A stretch of 64,000 bases of DNA from Leptobrachium leishanense (lineage: Eukaryota; Chordata; Amphibia; Anura; Megophryidae), in NCBI GenBank assembly GCA_009667805.1, contig CM019067.1:165217073-165281072 (forward strand), written 5' to 3'. Numbering within the stretch: the first letter of the stretch is position 1; each line of letters opens with the position of its first letter. Made by a program: the position numbers and the translations under genes. Under the pieces are notes generated by a model that was not told where the DNA came from, did not search any database, and saw only the letters and a list, made by a program, of their open reading frames with translations. Shown one piece after another: positions 53,884 to 64,000 of the stretch.

Positions 53884-54340
53884 GGGGTGGGGCCACCCAG
53901 TGCTGGCCTGACCTGAATCCCATTGAGCATGCATTTCACTTGCTGAAGACAAAACTGAAGGGAAAATGCCCCAAGAACAAGCAGGAACTGAAGACAGTTG
54001 CAGTAGAGGCCTGGCAGAGCATCACCAGGGATGAAACCCAGCATCTGGTGATGTCTATGCATTCCAGTCTTCAGGCTGTGATTGACTGCAAAGGATTTGC
54101 GATCAACTATTAAGGGAAAGTTTGATTTATGATTATTATTCTGTCCCATTACTTTTGGTCCCTTAACAAGTGGGAGGCACATCTGCAAACTGCTGTAAGT
54201 CCTACACCGTTCACCTGAGTTGGATGTACATACCCTCAAATTAAAGATGACAGTCTGCAGTTAAAGCACATTGTCTTTGTTTCATTCCAACTTCATTGTG
54301 GTGGTGTATAGAGCCAAAGATGTTAGAATTGTGTCGATGT
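53884..54340 (+). pseudogene. Tc1-type transposase C-terminal remnant and terminal repeat
   Basis: The translation contains DLNPIEHAFHLLKTKLKGK with the last catalytic glutamate of the DDE triad, then ELKTVAVEAWQSI and KGFAINY at the end. These are typical of Tc1-like elements of vertebrates. Downstream the 3' region includes GGGACAGAAT in reverse sense and an inverted-repeat-type end GTGTCGATGTCCC. The N-terminal two thirds are absent. A run of 24 T at 53,858-53,881 lies just upstream. Confidence 0.82.
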
Positions 54341-54970
54341 CCCCATAGGGCGGAGACAGACAGTCAGGTTTCTATTGCTTTATTTCTGCAGCATATACTT
54401 TCTTTTGCAGGTAACTTAACTTCACCAAAACAAATCATATAAACAAAAACCTACTCCACTTGTTGGGAGACTAAACTAAACACAACACAATTTCTATCTA
54501 ACAAATACTGGACAGCTAAGCTGGTTCCCAGTTAGACAAACTGCATACCTTTTTAGCACATAAAGTTCTAGTTCCCTCACCAGCCAGCTCCAAACCTCTC
54601 CTGTCTCTGGTCAGGCTTAGCAGGTTTATATAGGGCTGGACACCACTAACCAGCAGCTGGGGCCACTTACAACCTCAATTGGTAGGACTGGTTAACCCCG
54701 TAAGGGGAAAGACAGCTTCTTCCATCTCCGCTCCGTGTCTTTGTTTTGATCCCAAAGTGGATTTTGTTTCTGGGGGAGCATAAATAAAGGCCCACCAGTC
54801 TACCTCATGTTTGACAAGCAGCATGAGCAGGTATGGTTTGCTATGTAGCAGCCTGTGGTTTCATTTTGGTTAGGACTCGCCCTTATAGAGGTGCCGTGAC
54901 GTTGGCGGGCGAGCTAGTCTTATAATGGCCATTAATAAGAAACCAAACTTCTAATTGTGTTTAGTTTCAC
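54341..54970 (-). mobile_element. LTR-like segment, boundaries uncertain
   Basis: The minus strand shows a TATATAAACC promoter-like site near 54,630 and an AATAAAGCAATAG polyadenylation signal near 54,385, about 245 bases apart, as in an LTR. The right end may be TGTGTGAAAC. The left end merges with the Tc1 remnant and no target duplication could be found. Confidence 0.4.
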
Positions 54971-55076
54971 ACAGTATAATTGGAGTAAGCGCAGATGACA
55001 TTTTTTTCTTTGTTAGCTTCTTCCATCTCCCTGCTTATGTACCTGCCCTCAGCCAGTCTGCCCCTAGTGACCCTGT

Positions 55077-55099
55077 TATATATATATATATATATATAT
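55077..55099. repeat. (TA)n microsatellite
   Basis: About 11 TA units at the left edge of the Penelope-like segment. Confidence 0.95.
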
Positions 55100-55333
55100 G
55101 TGTTTATTATTGCAGAAGCCACTTGCACATCACAGCAATTCAATGAATTGCATCCCAGAGCTCCTGTGCCACATTCCCCATATGCAACAAGGAATTCTGG
55201 GTAGGATATGCAAATTACATCTGTCTCCATTTTATGCAACCTGGGTCTGTTATTACACAGAGCCCTAAAATCAATGTTATGCCACACTGTGGCTATGTAG
55301 CAGACATAAGGTTTATGCAACTGGTCAAAGCCA

Positions 55334-55384
55334 CTCCTAGGACAGCGCTGTTTCGGGTTTATTGGACCCTCATCAGCTTGGAGC
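55334..55384 (-). ncRNA. Hammerhead ribozyme, complete core
   Basis: On the minus strand, 5' to 3': GCUCCAAG (stem I), CUGAUGA (core), a GGGU/ACCC stem II with a 7-base loop, GAAA (core), CAGCGCUG (self-complementary short stem III), UC (cleavage site, GUC), CUAGGAG (stem I). Stem I pairs with one A-A mismatch. All invariant core residues are present. Short stem III and stem I mismatch match the minimal type I form known from Penelope-like elements. It would self-cleave RNA after the GUC. Confidence 0.8.
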
Positions 55385-55565
55385 TAGGCATGATGACCAG
55401 TTGCAGTGGATGCTTGGGACGTGATGTGCAGATGGCTTCTGCAATAATAAACACACTTATTATAGAGTGGAGGCCTTTTATCTCACTTTTTGTCCTCCAC
55501 TACAACCCTTGTAGATACTGATTGCCCTATGGGTCCCAAGCATCCACTGCAACTGGTCATCATGC

Positions 55566-55600
55566 CTAGCTCCTAGCTGATGAGGGTCCAATAAACCCGA
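55566..55600 (+). ncRNA. Half hammerhead ribozyme copy
   Basis: It has CTCCTAG (stem I side), CTGATGA at 55,577-55,583, the same GGGT/ACCC stem II and then GA, where it stops at the hAT fragment border (55,601). The GAAA core, stem III and cleavage site are missing, so it cannot work alone. Confidence 0.78.
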
Positions 55601-57688
55601 GTCATTGTTATGGAGTCATTGGGAAAGGCAGTCAGCAGGAAGGTGCACATGACTTTAAACACGTGGTCCAGCAAGCATGGACAGGGCCATTACATTTCCT
55701 TCACGACACACTGGGTAACTATGATTGCAGCTGGGAGGGATCCAGGATGGGACTCTGTGCTGGAGCTTGTTCATCCACCACGCCTCCAGAAAGCTGCTTG
55801 TATGAGGACTGTCTGCTCCACCACCTCTTCCTCCTCCTTCTCTGTCTCTGGCGAAGTGGCAGTTAAACTGACACGTGGCAGGGGCTACGCAATGGCTCAA
55901 GCAAAAAGATGCCATACTGTACTTGAGCTGGGTTGATTAGGGGACAGGAGCCACAACGGGCCAGAAATTCTGTCAGCTGTGCAGGGGCAGGTACAGTGAT
56001 GGTTAACACCATGCCAGCTTCAGCTGGGAATGGTCATCTGTGATAATGGCAGCAACCTTATCTCTGCCCTATGCCAGGATAAGTTGACACATGTACCATG
56101 CCTAGCACACATCCTAAATCTGGTGGTACAGTGTTTCCTAACCAGGTACCCAGGGCGGGCAGAGCTTCTCAGCCAGGCCAGAAAAGTCTGCAGTCACTTC
56201 AGATGGTCATTCCCAGCAAGTGTTCATCTGGCAGAAATGCAAAGAGAATTCCACCTTCCCACAAACTGTCTGATCTGTGACATGCCCACCAGGTGGAACT
56301 CAACATTAGCAATGCTGCAGCGTCTGCACAAGCAGCAGAGGGCCATCAATGAGTACCTGTGTGAGTATGGCACAAGGACAGGTTCAGGTCAACTTGTTCC
56401 CCCCCCCGCAGTGGCTGATGATCAAGGATGCATGCACTGTACTGTCACCATTTGAGGAGGCAACGAGGATAGTGAGCAGGGACAGTGCATTCATCAGTGA
56501 CACAATTCTTTTAGTGTTCCTGCTGGAGCGCACTCTGTGGGGAATTTTAGATGTTGCAATAGAGGCAGAGCAGCGGGAGGAAGAGGAGGCCTTCCCTAGC
56601 TCTCAAGGCCCCAGTCTTTACACAGACAGCATTCCAGGGGGTCCTCAGATCAGACAGGAGGAGGATGAGGAGGAATATTTAAGTAGTGTGTGCATTGAAG
56701 GTGGGGATTCCTCAAGGGAGGGTTTTGTGTGCCCAGAAACCCAAGTACTAGTACGTGGCTGGGAGGAGGAAGTGCACGATGGGATCATCCTCATTGACCA
56801 GGAAGACTCGGAAGCTAATGCCACCTCCAACCAACACTGCATGGGCTCCATTATCCTGCAAAGCCTGCTAAAATATCATTTTAATATTGGACCGCAGGGT
56901 CCAACCCTGCACTCTTCCACAATACCACAGAGGGGTTACTTATGGTGTGAAGGCACTTGCTGCCACCAAAGGCACAATATTTGGGTGCAGTGACACTGAC
57001 GCCTATACCAGATTCATATCATTTTATATTGGACCGCAGGGTCCAACCCTGCACTCTTCCACAATACCACAGAGGGGTTACGGTGTGACGGCACTGTTGC
57101 CAACACTAAAGGCCCAATTTTAAAGCACCTACTGTTACTTTCATCCAAAGCCTGCATAAGTTTCACCATAATTTAGCCAAAAAATCATTAAACTTGTTCT
57201 GCGTGTCCTAAAATGTCTCCTCTTTTCATACAGGCTGCTGCCACAAGGAGTTGTTTATGAATAGATTAAAGGAAAACCATTTACCATCATTTGAAATGTC
57301 ATTGTTTGGTTTTTAAATGTTTCTATACATCCTACAAATCCGCCACTTCACAGGCAGGTTATGGGGGCCTCCTAGGCACGATATTTGAAGGAATTTTTTT
57401 CGTTTTTATTCTTAACCTTTAATTCATGGAAAGCTCACTGCTCCTTTAAAAACTTTTTTTAAAAAAAAATTTTTGTCCTTGTTTCCTGTCCCCCAGGGCA
57501 CTACCCGGACCCCCATACAACTTTTATGGCAAATATCTTTCATATATGCCCTCTTGGAGGGCACTATAAAAATCGAACTTTCGAGTCCCATTGACTTGCA
57601 TTGAGTTCGGTTCGAGTTCGAACTCGAACTTTTGAAATTGTTCGAGTTCGAATGCGAACCGAACACGGAGGTGTTCGGCTCATCACTA
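55601..57688 (+). mobile_element. hAT element, copy C, 5'-truncated
   Basis: It begins inside transposase coding sequence and ends with GTTCGGCTCATCACTA as copies A and B. It keeps the central transposase part that A and B lack, but loses most of the C-terminal part (jump near 56,875). The 3' region has two copies of a block with CTTCCACAATACCACA (56,915 and 57,056). From 57,689 to 58,800 no feature is seen. Confidence 0.85.
55609..56993 (+). pseudogene. hAT transposase central region, frame-broken
   Basis: Frames carry KVHMTLNTWSSKHGQGHYIS and HWVTMIAAG (N-terminal RNase H-like part), then MVICDNGSNLISAL (with a catalytic aspartate), THVPCLAHILNLVVQ and DMPTRWNSTLAMLQRL. All are typical of hAT transposases. 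A run of eight C near 56,400 shifts the frame. Afterwards the acidic segment (EEDEEEYLSS, EGGDSSREGF) appears, the same segment that lies next to the deletion junction in copies A and B. Confidence 0.85.
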
Positions 57689-58800
57689 TTCCCATGCATT
57701 AAGCTGTTGTTGTTGGTTTTTGAATGCTTTGAAAGGAGTGCTCTCTTCCCGGTTTATTATATATATATGTATATACTGTATGCACATATTCATATTGATA
57801 CTCATTTTCTGAATTTTCGGCCAGATATTTGCACTTATTTTTTTTATTAGCTTTAAATTACTTTATTTCAAGTATTTCAGGAAATGAGTTAAACCGCTGC
57901 TTTAATCTCATGATTGTATCTTGCATTCTTGTTTTTCTTATCATCTTAGGTGGTTTGGTTAAAGACTGTGTTTAAAGATGCTTGAAAGAAGATAGTGTCA
58001 TCAATATGTTTTTTGTGCTGCTATATACAGAAGAAAAGATAGGATAAGCATTAATTGGCAATTACTAGTCCGTACAAATATATATTTGTACTTTTTTATT
58101 AGTTATAAATAAGTAATCCTAGACATATAAGTAAGGCATTAAATAAATAAGACAGCTGCATTTTCAGAATTGTTTTGGATAAACAGCTGCCAACGTTTTT
58201 TTTCCATCTTATTTTATCTTCAAGTTTTTATTTTAGTAACAAGAGAAAAAAAAGTTAACACTTTTATACTGATATAAAATGTAATAGTGAGACTGTCATG
58301 TCCCCTGGTTTATCATTAGAGATGCTTTGTAGGTATGATTTCTTCATGACACGTTTTTCAGACTTTGCTGGTTGGTGCCACGTAAGTCTAAGAAAGAGAT
58401 TGTGTTCAATGCTGTGATCACACTGTATTCTTCAAAACAGATTTTATTTTTAGTTATCCCCAAAAGGAGAACATCAGAAAGTTAACACCAGAGAGTTATC
58501 TGAAATCACCTCCCTAGATCCGAGATACATAGGGATAGCGTATAATAGGGTTAAATTGTATGTACTAGGGTTTTATCAAAAGTAAAATCCGACCCCTGAC
58601 CAGCTGAGTGATTTGAAATTGCCCACATAAATTGTCTCCATGGCTTGCTCTGTAGTTTGCACTGTACAATTTACACTGTAGCTGAGAGAGCAGCCTTGAA
58701 GTATGTTCATGTACACCCTTCTGACACTCAGTTCTCAGCAGAAACTTCAAAGCCAAAAAAATGATTGGCATATTGCACAATACTCATAGGTGGGGGAAAT

Positions 58801-59251
58801 TTAAAGGGACATTACCACCAAAAACTGAAATGCTACTTTTTTAGTTTATGTTGCTGATATCTTACTTGTGCTTTGTTTTTCTCTTATATTTTTAGTTATG
58901 AAAATATTTTCCTCTATATGTGTCACTGGGTGCATCCATTTTGTGATATTTTTGCTGCCCCCAAAGTGCCTTTACAGCACTTGTACGTCACCGTATTGCA
59001 TTGGGCAAAGAATAGACTCTATAGTTCAGCTCTCCTAAAATCCGACTCATAAGGATTACATGTGTATGGGCTGTAATCAGATGACATCAGAGATTAAAGT
59101 GTAGAATGCCCACTAGAATTCCTCATTCGTCTGCCATCTCTCATCTCGGGTAGCTTAGACAACACACTAGATCCCATGAAGCCTTGTCTAAGCATTCCCT
59201 TCCCCAACTCATTTCCTCTTCATTAGTGGTTTGTCCTATACCACAGACAAA
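58801..59251. other. Possible TTAA-type MITE end, otherwise no feature
   Basis: TTTAAAGGGACATTACC at about 58,800 resembles the end of TTAA-inserting MITEs (AGGGATACTCT in the copy at 9,243). No matching right end is found. The rest shows no gene. Confidence 0.3.
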
Positions 59252-59959
59252 ACCAGTGGAGGCTCGTATATTAAATCAGCAGGGCAGCGCCCCACCAGTT
59301 TCTTGTGAAAAAAATTAAATAGTTAAAAAGTTAAAAAATATAGAAAAACATCATGTGTTTGTAATTTCATTGGTATTTTTTTCTGACAGCAGTGGTTATC
59401 AGTAATGTAAACATGGGGCGGGGGATTGATAAGCTTGTTCTCTCTCCCCCTGGCTGATGGCGTCAACATATTGACATCTGAGAATGTCCCATATGAACGT
59501 TTGTGCACCTCAGGCCTGCCAGGGGATTGGCACATGCTCCATAGGTTTATAAAGGAGGGTCCTGCCCACCTGCCATTAAATTGCCACAAGGACGTTTAAG
59601 GAAAACGTCCATTCATTATGTTTGGCCACTCTCATTAGCACATGGCCAGAGAGAGGAGACATAAACCCACAGTGAAGGCAGGAAATGGTAGTGACATATC
59701 TTCCAAACAGAAATGACAAGATGGAGGACATGAAGGATGAAAGAGCTAGTAGATGAGTTGAAAATGCTGCAGGTATTTGTGATGACATTAATTGGGCTAG
59801 ATTCCCCACCATCTGTTGGCAGAGCATAAGATAATGAATACTGGCAGGGAAACTGATGTCTGACATTGCTTGGATGCATGTTCTGAGCACAGAGTAATTC
59901 CTCGCTGCCTTCCCCAGCATTGCTCACCTCTGCTCCCCAGCCTGCCTGTCATGTCTGAT
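59252..59959. other. Possible hAT left terminus, otherwise no feature
   Basis: CAGTGGAGGCTCGTATATTA near 59,252 has the form of a hAT terminal repeat. No partner end or duplication was found. Open frames on the minus strand (59,576-59,927) have no known features. Confidence 0.3.
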
Positions 59960-60182
59960 ATGTATGAGTAAGCATATCACAGAGCTGCATAGCAATAAAA
60001 CTCACAGTAATGTGCGGTGCGTACGAGCGTACCACAGAATCCACAGCAATAAAACTCACAGTGATGTCCAGTGTGTATGAGCGAATCATAGAATCTACAG
60101 CAATAAAACTCACAGTGGTGTGTGTTGTGTATGAGCATATCAGAGCTGCACAGCAATAAAACTCACAGTGGTGTGCGGTGTG
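59960..60182. repeat. Minisatellite, locus 3 (left part of a split array)
   Basis: Four units with AGCAATAAAACTCACAGT, GTGCGGTGTGTATGAGC and ATATCA(C)AGA. The array is cut at GCGGTGTG by a hAT element and resumes at 61,592. Confidence 0.9.
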
Positions 60183-61591
60183 CAGGGCTGGATTAAGAGT
60201 ATCAGGGGCCTGGTGCTGAGGATTTTGGTGGGCCTTTTTTATAGATACTGAAGCAACAATCAGTCCGTGCTGCTTTCTCATTTAGAGAGTCAGGCGGTGT
60301 ACTGGCGTATGTCACGTTATTTCAACATCAGAGATACTGGGAAACCTGACTGGTGACTCTGACATGGTGTGATATGACGCATAACGTGACTTACAGTGCT
60401 TTTGGTCATAAGCCTCCTGCTGGGTTACCATGCATGGCCCTTATATGAGTCACTCACTGCCTGGTAGCAAACTGACAATACTTGAGGCAGTGGGGCCCCC
60501 AGACCAAATAGGGCAATGTCCCCCCATGACTGAAATCTTAAAAAAAATTATGTGAAAAGAGGACCCTGTCCAAGAGCTTACAATCTAAGAGCAGAAGAAA
60601 ATAACGGCAGTAAAACAAAGTTGGGGTGGATTTAAAATAGGATTGATGGAGGACTCGGATTAAAGAGTGGACCCTTGCACAGAGCCTCCATTCTCCAGTG
60701 GACTGCAAATCCCATGACGCTCAGCCAGGGGATGGCTACACTTAAGCTAATGTGCTTGCTATGGTGACTGCCCTGCCCTCTGCATGTCACATAACAAGCC
60801 TCTGTCTTTTTTATTTCTTAAATAATTAATTCTGTGCCTCCCTCCATGCCATGGCACCAGTCCTCTCTGCAGGGGGCCTATGCTAATCACTGCACAGCCT
60901 CCCCTCCCCCCTCCCATCATACCTGCAGGAAGAGCTCCTCCAGACCAGTGTGTCCTCCTTCACTTTTAAGTCCAGGTTCCCCACGTATGGCTTCTTGTCC
61001 GCCTCCTCCTCCCAGTTCCTCTGCATGATTGCACACACAGCCCAGAGCCCACCAGCTGGAAGCCAGGCCGTTTATTTCACTCTGCTGTGTGTGTGTGTGC
61101 AGGCAGGATGAGATCCATAGGGAGGGTGAGATCCCCGGGGAGCTGTGACAGTGTGCTCCCTATCGCTCTGCCCCAGCCAGCCCTGCACACCTTCGGATGC
61201 CTGCAGCCCTTCAATTTCTTGTCCTCCTCGTGCTGCGCTCCTGCTGTTGTCCTAAGGGCGAGGCAGGCAGCACGCAGTGCAGGCTGTGCAGATTCATCCG
61301 CACGCCTGCGCACTGTTAGCTTCCCCCCTTTCTAAGTAAATGAGCTGGCCCAACATGTGCAGGCACCGGTGGGGCATGTGACATGTCAGGTGTTGATCTC
61401 CTCTGCTCCGTGCACCATGGCCTGTCGTTCTGTGTCCGGATCCAGCGTCTGCCTCTGCCTCACAGTCACAGTGCCACCGGCCAGCCTGCAGCTCAACTTC
61501 AGCCAGCATCTCGTCCTGGCTGCTGTGGGCCTATTTTTAGAACGGGGCCTGGAGCGGCTGCTCCATCCGCCTCTATGTTAATCCGGCCCTG
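60183..61591. mobile_element. Nonautonomous hAT element with 8-bp TSD
   Basis: It starts CAGGGCTGGATTAA and ends TTAATCCGGCCCTG, and is flanked by GCGGTGTG at 60,175-60,182 and 61,592-61,599. The 1.4-kb interior is GC-rich in its right half, with no transposase. Open frames exist on both strands but show no domain. A fragment of host DNA may have been taken up. Confidence 0.92.
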
Positions 61592-61808
61592 GCGGTGTGT
61601 ACGAGCTTATCAGAGATCTGCACAGCAATAAAACTCATGGTATTAGGCGGTGTGTATGAGCGTATCACAGAAGCCACAGCAATAAAACTCACAGTAATGT
61701 GCCGTGTGTATGAGCTTATAAGAGCTGCACAGCCATAAAACTCACAGTAATATGCAGTGTGTACGAGTTTATCGCAGAGCAATAAAACTCACAGTAATGT
61801 GTGGTGTC
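61592..61808. repeat. Minisatellite, locus 4 (right part of the split array)
   Basis: Four units of the same type as 59,960-60,182, continuing directly from the duplicated GCGGTGTG. Confidence 0.9.
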
Positions 61809-63667
61809 TAGAGTGTGTCACCCTGTAAGTAGATTGTTTTACTTTCTCTGGCAGTGACCAATCGTGTTAGTAATTGGTCTCAGAAAGCCTGCGATGGATC
61901 AGATCTGTGCATATGCGCACAGCCCCGACCCATTGTTCTGCGCAGGCACTAAGGGACGTCCATACGGAAAATTCATAGGTCCTGTTGCGGTGCAAAATTT
62001 GCCTTCTCTATGCTACACATGTAGCACAGGGGACACAATTTGCACAGAAAAGCTTCAGGGACTTCTGGGTTCAGGAGTCCCTGAGCTGAAGCGGATGAAT
62101 AGTGCGTTACGAGGGGAGAAAGGGGAGGAAAATGACTGAAAACAAGTACTCTAAGTAAAAAATAATTGGAGAGGCTGTCAGCAGGATTTGCCCAATAATT
62201 AAATAAAACAAAGTTATTATTTTTTTATTATTATTTTTTCCAATGATACCTAACATGACCCTCTAGCTGTCCTATGGACTCCATGGAGCGGATGCTTGGG
62301 ACGGTGCGTTAGCGCTGCCCACAGCATCCGCGAGCCTAGCGGCCGCTATGGGGCAGGCTGCTGGACTCCTGCCTAATAATCTGCTGGTGAAACCAGGACT
62401 CAAAGGGGAAATTAGTGATCGCTAATTTCCCCCTTAGCATCCAGGTTTTAGCTTCAGGCCCACGATAGTGCCATGTGAATACAGTATATACACACACAGG
62501 CATTATATAGACACACAGGCAGGCATTATTTAAACAGGCAGGCATTATTGCAGGGCCACTTGTAAAAGCTACACTACAGTTCCCGGCATGCTACACTTCA
62601 CCGAGCTCCTGATGACAGGCAGCCAATCATGCGGCCAGACTTTCAATTGGTTGAACTATGCTGTCATTCACCGTTTTGGCCCACCTTCCCTGCACTTCTA
62701 TTGGCGGAGCCTCCATCTCGGGGCTCTGCTACTGTAGGGATCCTACCTCTCAGTCCCGGGAGTTTCAGAAGCATTTGCGGGTGTCAGGGAGCCCGCTTTC
62801 ACTTAAAGGAGAATCCCAGGATTTCCGGGAGACTTGGGATCCCTGCCAAGGTGCCAAAATTTTTGGGGTCACATTCTGGAGCCTATTTGCAAATGAATTT
62901 CATTTGCAAAAAATGAATTTCCTTTGAATTGTCATACAATTTACCAAATCATGCATAATTGGCATGAGGGCAGGGTCGGCAGGCCGACCATGGAGCCTGT
63001 TGGAGCAAAGGCTTCTAACAGGAAATTCCGAGGGCGCAGCGTTTTTTGCCCCTCTGCACTTTTTTCTCAGTGCCACGCATTCACAATTGTCCCCGCCCCT
63101 TATACATGTGAGGCCCGGAGTGGAAGAGCAGGAGAGAGATCAAGGCGCTTGTGAATAGGCTGGGAGGCAGCTAGTCTCTTCTCCAGATCAAACAGGTACG
63201 TGCACCATGTCTGTGTGTGACTCTGCCCTTCAGTCTCCCTGGGGGTGAATCGATGAGGCAGTCTGTCCTCCTGCCCCCAACGTCAAAGACACACTGACTG
63301 GAGTTGTTGCTGGCAGGCCAGGCCCGAACTGTTAAGCGGGAACCTGGAAGCGAAGAGGCTTTTCTTTCTGACTCCCACTAATCTGTATCCACCCAGTCTA
63401 ATCAGTGAGTGCTTAGTTATGTGCTCTTGAAGTACTCACCCTCACGCTTCTGGCTGCATTCATCCTCCTGCACGGTAATAGCACCCCCATCTCTGCCTGT
63501 CTCAGCCCCACACACCCACCCGCACAGACATTGCATCCACCCCCATGTCTGTCTCCACCTCAGACAGGATCCCCCTTCTCCCCTTCTGTTGTCTCATGGG
63601 TACTAGCATAATTGGCTTTTGTTTATGTGCCATTGAGCTAGAGATCATCCAACTAGTAAAACCTTCT
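61809..63667. other. No clear gene; MITE fragment and short repeats
   Basis: A reversed piggyBac-type MITE internal block (CCAATGATACCTAACATGAC) lies near 62,240. A short GGCAGGCATTATT repeat is at 62,495-62,550. GC-rich sequence with CCGCCCC and a splice-donor-like ACAGGTACGTG lies at 63,090-63,200. None of this is enough to call a gene. Confidence 0.45.
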
Positions 63668-63671
63668 TTAA

Positions 63672-64000
63672 CCCCTTAAGGACGGGAGTAATTTTACAAC
63701 TTTGGCGCTCTTTCGAAGTGAAGTTTGCTGAAGTTTTTGCTCATCATGTTTAAACGCGGCTTTAAGTCACATATTATTATACCACCCAGACAAATTATAT
63801 ATCGTTCTTTCCGGCAGACTCGGAAGATTAATAATATATCATAATTATATATAAAAGTCATGTCCTGCCAGAATGCTATAACAAAAAATGTAAAAAAAAT
63901 TGAATTTTCAATAAAATTTCAATCATCCACAGTGTATAAAGTGTTTTTTTTTCACATTTTATTATCCGATCCTTTGCGGTTATATTCTATGGGGTAGACT
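63672..64000 (+). mobile_element. piggyBac-type MITE, copy 4, cut by window end
   Basis: It begins after TTAA (63,668-63,671) with CCCCTTAAGGACGGGAG, the complement of the right end of copy 2. It contains TCATCATGTTTAAACGCG and ATCGTTCTTTCCGGCAGACT. It continues beyond the window. Confidence 0.87.

Larger units (their letters stand above)
55100..55600. mobile_element. Penelope-like segment with inverted blocks
   Basis: Two pairs of inverted blocks are visible: 55,100-55,134 against 55,418-55,450 (GTGTTTATTATTGCAGAAGCC), and 55,347-55,411 against 55,532-55,600 (CAACTGGTCATCATGCC). The second pair includes hammerhead ribozyme sequence in both arms. No coding region remains. The right end stops at a hAT fragment. 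Assignment to Penelope-like elements rests on known association of such ribozymes with their terminal repeats. Confidence 0.55.

Noticed and set aside
54321..54340. LTR start at TGTTAGAATT
   Set aside because: This sequence belongs to the 3' region of the Tc1 remnant (GTGTCGATGTCCC), so the LTR-like segment must start later.
59252..59960. Complete hAT element from CAGTGGAGGCTCG
   Set aside because: No inverted partner end and no 8-bp duplication could be found.

Overview
The window looks like intergenic, repeat-saturated DNA from a vertebrate, most likely an amphibian and probably a frog. That is an inference from the mix of families: CR1 and L2-type LINEs, L1-type LINEs, Tc1, hAT and piggyBac-type elements, Penelope-like fragments with hammerhead ribozyme motifs, and a gammaretrovirus-like endogenous retrovirus (ERV). 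I see no clear multi-exon host gene. One 203-codon open frame at 47.8-48.4 kb is the only non-repeat coding candidate.

Layout. 0-2.7 kb: minisatellite, short repeats and a solo LTR. 2.96-6.65 kb: a tRNA-Phe pseudogene, then an L2-type LINE broken by two solo LTRs and a perfect 49-bp inverted duplication. 6.66-11.2 kb: the end of an LTR retrotransposon and an antisense L1 with a piggyBac-type MITE inside. 11.59-33.85 kb: one nested insertion complex. A LINE is split by a tandem pair of hAT elements. The second hAT is split by another hAT. Inside that, a minisatellite is split by a third hAT-like element, which contains an ERV. Target-site duplications (TSDs) mark each level: GTCATCAG/GTCACCGG, CCCATCAG, ATGATGGC and AGTT. 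33.85-49.5 kb: AT-rich sequence with CR1 and L2 copies, a double retrotransposon insertion behind one TSD, a Penelope-like inverted insertion and a split MITE. 49.5-64 kb: MITEs, minisatellites, a Tc1 remnant, a Penelope-like segment with a complete hammerhead motif, a third hAT copy, and a hAT inserted in a minisatellite.

The most interesting item is the ERV (19,047-27,095, minus strand). Between RNase H and integrase, in the same reading frame as both apart from one stop codon, its pol carries about 195 residues that I recognise as the conserved N-terminal domain of opioid growth factor receptor (OGFr). This looks like a host gene domain captured inside a retroviral polyprotein. The copy itself is defective: stop codons, frame breaks, missing capsid and protease, and a deletion that joins env to the end of the 3' LTR.

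Second, 55,334-55,384 (minus) has all conserved core residues of a minimal type I hammerhead ribozyme, with a half copy about 200 bp away in inverted orientation and a degenerate relative in the centre of a large inverted repeat at 44.0 kb. Third, the hAT copies at 11.8-33.4 kb carry an internally shortened transposase. One copy is still a clean 484-codon frame that keeps the C-terminal dimerisation region but lacks the catalytic centre, which would fit a repressor-type product.
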